The notes below the pieces were generated by a model that ran no database searches, was not told the origin of the DNA, and saw nothing but the letters and a program-made list of their open reading frames with translations. The translations under genes were made by a program, and so were the position numbers. From Siphonodentalium dalli (Eukaryota > Mollusca > Scaphopoda > Gadilida > Siphonodentaliidae): a DNA stretch of 64,000 bases. The DNA lies in assembly GCA_032622095.1 (NCBI GenBank), contig CP136061.1, forward strand, positions 26,288,991 through 26,352,990. The letters are read 5' to 3'. Of the stretch, positions 34,701-43,700 are shown in pieces. How positions within the stretch are numbered: the stretch's first letter is position 1; the number at the start of each line of letters is the position of its first letter.

Positions 34701-37700
34701 TGTTCAAACAACTGTCACATTAATGTTATTATTCAGTGCATGTAATATTTGTATAGCCTACTGATAAAATTGGACTTATTAGTGAAAGCTCTTGCTATTA
34801 CTTTACATAAAGCTTTTCAACCCAGGTCATCGAAAAGTCTTGGAATTTATATCTGAAAGTCCGCGAAATATTATGGAAATTGGGGTCAAAGTTTTGGAAA
34901 AGTCCTTGGATTTTTTTTCTCAAAATGGTGTACGAACCCTGATTATAAGGTCTATTTTGGAGTGCAAACCACCACGTGACTTTAATCAATTATATTAGTA
35001 TCCATCCCTTAACTAACACTATTTCTGATTGGGCAAAAGCCGTCACATGATAATCTGGGAAAAAATCTTATTGGACTCCCGAAAGTCCTATTGGACTCCC
35101 GAGTGTTCATTTTGACTTTTTTATCGGGACTCTGTGATGTCATGAAGTAACTCTATTTGGCAAATGAATCGGTGAAATTGTGATGCGAAGTGCGTGCAAT
35201 AATCTGGTGGATTCAGCAGACGTTTCACTTCCGCATTGAGTTCTTTTTTCACTTCCGTGTTTACTGTTCCAAATCGTGCTTTCTGATGATCAAATACAGG
35301 CTTTTATAGAGAATCAAGTGCCGACTAATTCCAAAAATAACCACAAAAGTTTTATTCCCAAAATTTGGATAAACATACAGATGGATAATAAAAATGTCAT
35401 TATACAATGTTGTGTACAGTATGTGTTTTTCTTGAACTCATCCAGGTTGTGGTGAAAAGTAATATTGGACTTGACACTGCGTGTTTCATCGTGTCTCATC
35501 CAATATGACTTTTCACCACAACCTGGACTCATACAAGAAAAACACACACTGTACACAAATTTTGTATCATAACTTTATAATATTGAAATTATATATTCTT
35601 CAGCCCACATGTTTTGTTTAACCTTTTCTTTACTAAATACGCATTGACGAGTAGTTCCCATCGGAAAAGTTCAACAAACGGTTAAAGAATATGAATCCTT
35701 CTGCCGTCTGCTTACGTGTGCCAAACATCCCTACAAATGAATAATAGACCATTCCAAAGTATACTTTCATAACTGAATGGGAGAATCCATTTAGTAAAGA
35801 AAGGGTTAATTGCTTCCAAATTACTGCAGATGTAATGTAACTCACATATAGATATGGATTACAATTTTTCCCCAGCAATTGGCCCAAAAAAAGAGTCAAA
35901 TTTCTGGCCAAACTTATTTGGCTTAAGTAGTTCATGGAGCATCTGTCATGAAAAAGTATTAAGTAAATTTTGTAACTTGTATGTTAAAGGTACTCAATCC
36001 GATCAGACGCTCCTAAATTACTATTTCTTTGGCTTCGGGGGTAATAAATATTTGATTCGAGTCGAGGAACCTACCCATCAAAGCTCAGAGTGATCAGATA
36101 TCGATTTTTGAAGTTTATTATTTCTATTTTTTTTGGGCCATAAGCACGAGGAAGATTGAGGTCAAACGGACGGTCTTGCATATAAAGATGGATAACTCTA
36201 AAATCAAGTGGTAATAATAACCACTTGATTTTAGAGTTATCCATCTTTATCTGCAAGACCGTCCGTTTGACCTCAATCTTCCTCGTGCTTATGGCCCAAA
36301 AACAATAGAAATAATAAACTTCAAAAATTGATATCTGATCACTCTGAGCTTTGATGGGTAGGTTCCTCGACTCGAATCAAATATTTATTACCCCCGAAGC
36401 CAAAGAAATAGTAATTTAGGAGCGTCTGATCGGATTGAGTACCTTTAATATATTCACTTTTGTTATCTTTGCTGATAATATACAGTTTATCACTTTCTAT
36501 ACTGAATGGATTCTCCCATTTTTCTCCCATTTTTCCAGTATACATTGGAAAGGTCTATTATATATTTGGAGGGGTGTTCAGATAATTAGCAGACAGAAAA
36601 ACTGATAATACAAGAGTAGAAGGATTCCTATTCATTGGGGGGAAATGTTCAAATAATTAGTTCACGTTATGGTCGTTTGTTGAAAGTATTTTCTGAAAAT
36701 TTCCTAAGAGAACTACTCATCAAGGAATAATCAGTAATGTAAGGGTTAAAAAAAACCAGCTGGTTATAATTAGGTAGGAACTATTATTTCAGTGAAGAAG
36801 AAGATAATTGGGAAATCAATGTGAAAGATGCAATACTAGATAAAACTGGAAGCAACGATATTCTTCATATCTACGTTGACAAGAATTCATCCGAGGTAAG
36901 TATTATAAAACTGGCTGCAATGGTGTTCTTCATATCTATGTAGACAAGAATTCATCCGAGGTAAGTATTATAAAACTGGCGGCAATGGTGTTCTTCACCA
37001 GGCCTGGATATAGTGTGTCTGACATTTACAGAATGAGCTCCCCCAGAGGGTGAATATAGTGATGCTATCCCACAGCTAGCATCACCAAATTCACCCTCTG
37101 GGAACCTCATTCTGCTTAGGCCTCATCTTCTGGGAAGTATCTTAAAGTCAAATTAACATTGATTTTAGTTACTTTTTAGTCAACTTTACTTTGTAAAGTT
37201 TGAGCTATTGCCATGGCTTGGTATCCATCGTCTGTGTGTGTGTGCGTCCATCAACAATATCCTTTAGCACAGGCTACAGGTCGTACCTGTGGTCGGATCA
37301 TTATGAAATTGACATAGAGATTGGAACGAATCATTTTGGGGTCATTCAGCAAAAAGACATGGCTGCCAGTGGCCATCTTGGATTTCAAAATTCAATCCAT
37401 TAGCACGGACTTCAGGTCGTACTGTTCGTCTGATCCTCATGAAATTTGTCATGGATGTTATTATAGGCATTCAGATGGGAACGAGTCATTTTGGGGTCAT
37501 TCTGCCATAAAACATGGCCGCTGGCAGCCATCTTGGATTTTACTCTTTGCATGACTAAATCCTTTGGTTTGGGTGACAGGTTGTACCTTTGGTCGGATCA
37601 TTATATATGTCATGGCTTTGACATTGACAGGTAGATTGGAACGAGTCATTTTGGTGTCATTCGGCAAAAAAACATGGCCACCAGCACCAGTCACTTGTAT

Positions 37701-40700
37701 TTCCGGTAATGTTACACGACAGTTGACTGTAAATTTTTGGGAGGAATTCTCGCTCAAAAGTCTTATATTTGAGGTGGTTTTCGTAAAATGTTCTTCTTCG
37801 TGTTATAGATTGGACTAATGTGTATCATAATATTCTTATAAACGTAAGTCTGACATGGACAGCGCCTGAAAATAGTGATTTAAAAACCAAATCGGAGATA
37901 ATTTGAAATCCACACGTGACCTTGACATTCAGTCAAAATGGCCGATGAAAAAAAAGCCTCATCTGCCGATGAGGTTAGCAGAAGTGACCTGAAGATTTTA
38001 ATCCTTCAATTACAACAAAACATGAAAACTTCACTAGATATGATGAAAAATTCAATTGATCAGATTGGTAATGACATGAAGCAAATAAAAATAGACCATG
38101 CTGAACTCCATAAATGTGTTGCATATAATGCAGAGCAGATTGAAGATGTGACCAATAATATAATTCCATCGATTGAATCCAATCTCAAAGCAGAGTGTAG
38201 TGAGTTAAGAGATTTAATAACACTGGCTGAAATCCATGACCGAAAATACAGTTTATTGTTTTACGGTTATAAGGAACACAACAATGAAGACACTTACACA
38301 GTTATTCAAAAATCACTTGTTGAGGATCTCAAAGTAGAGCAAACTAGAGCAGCTCAAATTATGGACAGATGCGTTAACGCCCATCGAATACCAGTCAAAA
38401 GATTTGGAAACAGAGCTATAAAGGAACAAAAACCCAACCCTATTATTGTTGTTTTTGCAACAGACCGTGACAAACAAGCTGTTATCGGAGCAACTCAAAA
38501 ACTCTTCGGCACAGGAAAAAGTGTTAGAACAGATCTTCCTGCCCACTTGAAGAGGAAACGTGGGGACCTTGCAGAAACTGCTTTTAAACTACGCAAACAG
38601 TACAAAAAGAAAACACGCATTATTGTACAAGGGGTTAATGTGATTCTGCAGCACAGAAATTCGACCGAAGAGAGGTGGACAGACTACAATGGTGGCTTCG
38701 ACTTCAAGTGATAAGACATTTGTGTTGTATGATATTTGTTGTGTGTTGATCGACATTTACTTAAGTTTAATTTTAATGAATTTTGATACGGTAATTGGCA
38801 ATTTTTGGCTCTCAATGGAGAATATTGTCTGTGCAGAAAGGGTTGGATGATCTCAAGACTCCTTTCCCTTTCTTGTACATTGATTAGATACTTTATATGG
38901 GGGCCAAACTTTATTCAATATCTGCAAATATTTATATTTTCAATATTTGCTACATACATGTAAAAAGAACAAAAACAAATTTAAAAAAAACATCTTTAAT
39001 ATCCTTTATTGTAATTATGACAATGTTCTTCCACCAAAAACTCAAGGTTTTTATGTTTCTGCATTGTCATTCCACTGGCACTCAACTAGAAACAAACAGC
39101 AGTTGATGATAGCATTGTTAAATACAGCTTTATATATGCTGGTTTCTATTGTTAATACATGTATCCAGTATTAACTAATATTATATTATGACCTAATTTT
39201 TCCTGGATGTGACTTTAATTTTATTGAATACTTGTAACTTTCATAATTTACTACCAGGTTCTTATGTTTCAATTAGAAACAAACAACAGTTGATGATAGC
39301 ATTGTTAAATACAGCTTTATATGTGCTAGTTTCTATTGTTAATACCTGTATCCAGTATTAACTAATATCAGATTATGACCTAATTTTTCCTGGATGTGAC
39401 TTTAAATTAATTGAATACTTGTAACTTTCATAATTTACTACCAGTAAATGTACTAGTAGCCTACTGCTAATCTGTAATAAACACTTATCGTGTACCGTAC
39501 TCGATATAATTTGTCTACCACAACACGCCAAAAACGCCGAATTATAGTGTAAATTTTACTTTTAAAGACTTTATCCCCACTATTGTCTGACAGTTCGCAC
39601 GTGGACATGTTAGCCGACCTCGATTTGGTAAACATAATTGTAATAATAAACAACCTAATTCTGTGAAGACCGCCCACTTCTAAATTTAGACCAACTCTGT
39701 TTCATGCAGACTCATACAAATTAGAATATGCATAAATTACCCATGATTCCACACTACGATCAAATACGATTGGCAATATGGACGTCAATGATCGGAAATG
39801 TTTGATTTTACGATTCGTCAGAATGCATCTATGATAATAGCGTGAAGCTTAAGCTGTATTATGAACTTTTATATATATCGTAGCTTTCTGTGAGTAATTC
39901 TCTATTCCACAAACTTAATATGACGGATGAATAAATATTTCTGGTGATATTTTTAGCAATGTTTACAATGTAAATATTGGCGATAAATACGAACATGTGG
40001 ATCATGCCATAAATTGATAAATCTTACAGTGTTTGACGTTATGATGAAATTGAAGAAACTGAAACAACAAATATATAGATCATATTTTGAACTTGCTACT
40101 GTGCTGTATAACTTTGTAAGTTTGAACTCACTAGCTCGGTGACCACCCGGTGAAAGCTAATATTAATTATCATTTTTTTTTTTATAATTATGAGTATTAT
40201 AACATATGCCTACAGTGATACATTATAATGAAATAGTGTCACATACATGTCTCTTTTGCATACATTAGTCTTTAACCATCTATTATATGATATATGGTAT
40301 AAAGCTATTTTTCTGTTATTTATTCTTTTCTTTACATGACCACCACTTGTGTGTGTGTTAATAAACTTATGCGAGCTTAAATTCCAAAGGTTAAGATGTA
40401 CTGAATGTACATACTGGTACTACTTTCATTTTTATTTTGTTATATATCTTATTTGTTTTTGTTCACCAGCTCTCAGTATGATACATACATGTTACCAATT
40501 GATAGATCTTATTCACACAACTCATTCCGATATTTGACCGCATCTCTCGATCAGGCCCTGAATTTTTTCATACTTCCCAATGGCTAATCAGGACATTTCT
40601 GATGAAAGTGATAGTGACAATGATGAGATAAGTACCGATTGTAAGTATTATTCCCCTGCAGAATATAGTCAGTTAAACAAACAAACAGGGCTGTCACTCA

Positions 40701-43700
40701 AGCTATTTCACTTGAACTGTCAGAGCATCGGAGCTCATTGGGATCCTTTTAATGAACTGATTGACTCTTTACATGCAAACTCTAATACACTCGATATAAT
40801 TGGAATAAGTGAGTTCTTTAGGCAACCTGAGCAATGCTGTTTTGACCTTGATGGCTATACCCTGTATACTAAAACCAGATCAATAGATGATGACTGCCAT
40901 GGAGGAGTTGGGTGCTTTGTTAATAATAAATTAACCCATAAACTAAGAGATGATCTAACATTATTCTTACCACATGTATTTGAATCAGTCTTTATAGAAG
41001 TCCAGCCACAAAATTGTAAGCCGTATATCATTGGTGTAATATATCGCCCGAACACCCGACCAAAGGCTGATTTAGACTTATTCATGGCACATTTTAACTT
41101 AATAACTAAAGCTATAAATAAGGAAGGGAAATATTCCTATATAATGGGTGACTTCAATATTAATAACTTAAATTATCATGTTCACCCTAAAACTGAAACT
41201 TTCATTGATAACGCATTCACTCAAGGTTTTGTTCAAGTGATTTCAAGGGCAACTCGTGTCACAGACTATTCATCGTCACTAATAGATCATATATATTCAA
41301 ACAATCCATCTCCTTTTATATCAGGTGTCGTTGTTACTGATGTTAGTGATCATTTTGGTGTATTTTATTGCCTAACTAAAAAAAATATAATAAAGTCTAC
41401 CGAAAGTAAATTTGTCAAAAAACGTTGCTTAAATAATCACAACAAAGAACGATTCAAATTGTTACTTTCCTCGTGTTCATTTTCTTCTGTTCTTGAGTCG
41501 TCTTGTCCAAATGATGCATTTGACAAATTTCAGAATATTATAGCTACAGCTTAGACTGCCTACCCACTAAAACTTATTAAGGTGCAACAAAACAAGAAAC
41601 AAAAGCGAAATCCATGGATGACAAATGGCCTAATTACATCAGCTTTAAATAAAAACAAACTATTGGGGAAAAAAAATAAACATCCAACAACAGGAAACCA
41701 AGGAAAATATAAAAAATACTGTCAAATATTCAACTCCACTATGCGAGTTAGTAAACGATTGTATTATGAAACCATTCTGGAAGCGAATAAAAAAGATATG
41801 AAGAAAACTTGGCAAATTATGAACAATGCAATTATCCGAAAACATAATAATTCTGATATACCATGTACAATAACTAGGAATAGCATAGATTATAATGATC
41901 CAGAACAAATAGCAAATGCCTTCAATACATACTTCTCTGAAGCAGCTCAAGACACACTCAAAAAAATAAATGAGGTACCCATAACAAAATCCTACACAGA
42001 ATATTTAAAGGAACCAAAAAAGGATAGTTTTTTCCTGTACCCGTCTAGTCCTAATGAAATTCTTCATATTACTGGCAGCTTCAAAAATAAAAAAAGTGTT
42101 GATAACTTTGGTCTTACTACAGAGCTCTTGAAAGAGACATGTCAGTACATGTCTCATCCAATATCGCATATTGTAAATCTTTCCTATGAAAGCGGTATAT
42201 TTCCTGATGCAATGAAAATTGCCCGTGTAGTCCCAATTCATAAAACCGGAGATAAAAATGATGTCTGCAACTACCGACCAATAAGCATCCTTCCTGTATT
42301 TTCAAAAATATTAGAAAAGGCTACCTATAGAAGACTGATTGATTTTTTAGAGAAGAAAAATTTACTAAATCCTATGCAATTTGGCTTCAGAAAACATCAC
42401 TCTACGATCCACCCTCTCCTGAAACTTCTAAATCACATAGGCGAAATGAATGATAAAAAAACTAAAGATTCAACATTGGCATTATTTTTAGATTTTTCGA
42501 AAGCGTTTGATACTATAGATCATAATATCTTATTGAAAAAAATGGAATACTGTGGGATCCGTGGAGTAGTCAACAATTTTTTCAGAAGCTATCTAACCAA
42601 TAGAAAGCAATATGTAGATCATTCCGGAAAAAAATCTGATTATAGAGCCGTTTCCACTGGAGTGCCTCAAGGCTCCATACTCGGGCCGATATTATTTTTA
42701 ATATATGTAAATGACATGCCAAACTCCACAAAATTTAACATGCTGTCTTTTGCAGATGACACAACTGCATATGCGTCCAGTCCTGACATTGCGAAACTCT
42801 TCCATGACGCAAATATTGAATTGCACAACATATTTCTATGGTGTGCTGCCAATAAACTTGTTCTAAATGCATCTAAATCGAAATACATGGTGTTTAATGC
42901 CAATCCTGACCGAAGGTACCTTATTCGTAATAAACTTAAATTGGATGAGCAATGTATTCAACCTGTAAGCGCATTAGTGGGCGATCCATCCTTTAAATTT
43001 CTCGGTATTCACTTAGATGAAAACCTGGAATTCAAGTACCATATTGATTATCTTTATAAAAAAATATCCAAAACTATACATTGCCTAAATAGGGCAAAAC
43101 GTTTTCTTCCAAGAAATGCATTAAATCGCATATATGACTCTCTCATACATAGTAAACTATCATATGGCATTGAAATTTGGGGTGTTTCAACAGGTATTGA
43201 GAAACTTTTTAAACTACAAAAAAGAGCCATTAGACTGATAAATAATGCAAAATATAATTCTCATACAGAACCCTTATTTACACAAAGTAAAATATTGAAA
43301 ATTAGTAATCTCCATTCATTGAAATCATCCCTTACTGCATATGATTGGAAAAACGGACTCTTACCACATTCATTGAATAATCTTTTGGAAAATACACTGC
43401 AGACTGGTAGGGCTTCCCGCCAAATAAACAACCTTGCACATAAGACACCCAGGATAAAATATACTGAGCGATTGCCACTTCACCAAATCCCAAATGCCTG
43501 GAACTCATTACCTCTCACAATGAAAACCTCCATCCCAAGATTTACATTTAAACGACTTATAGTAGATAGTTATATTGAAAACTATAAAAGTAAAGTTATT
43601 TGCGAAAATCGATATTGCCCTGACTGTACGAACCAATAAGTAACAAGGTATTACCTACGGTATAAACCCTTCTTACATGCATATCGATTTGTCACATTCA

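Noticed and set aside
35854-36545. ORFs sharing GTQSDQTLLNYYFFGFGGNK
   Set aside because: The peptide is the translation of family H MITE arms and recurs on opposite strands because the element is a palindrome.
36961-36966. Calling the second donor as the true exon h end
   Set aside because: Using it shifts the frame and reaches TAG, whereas the 36895/36896 donor joins exon i in frame and matches the family.
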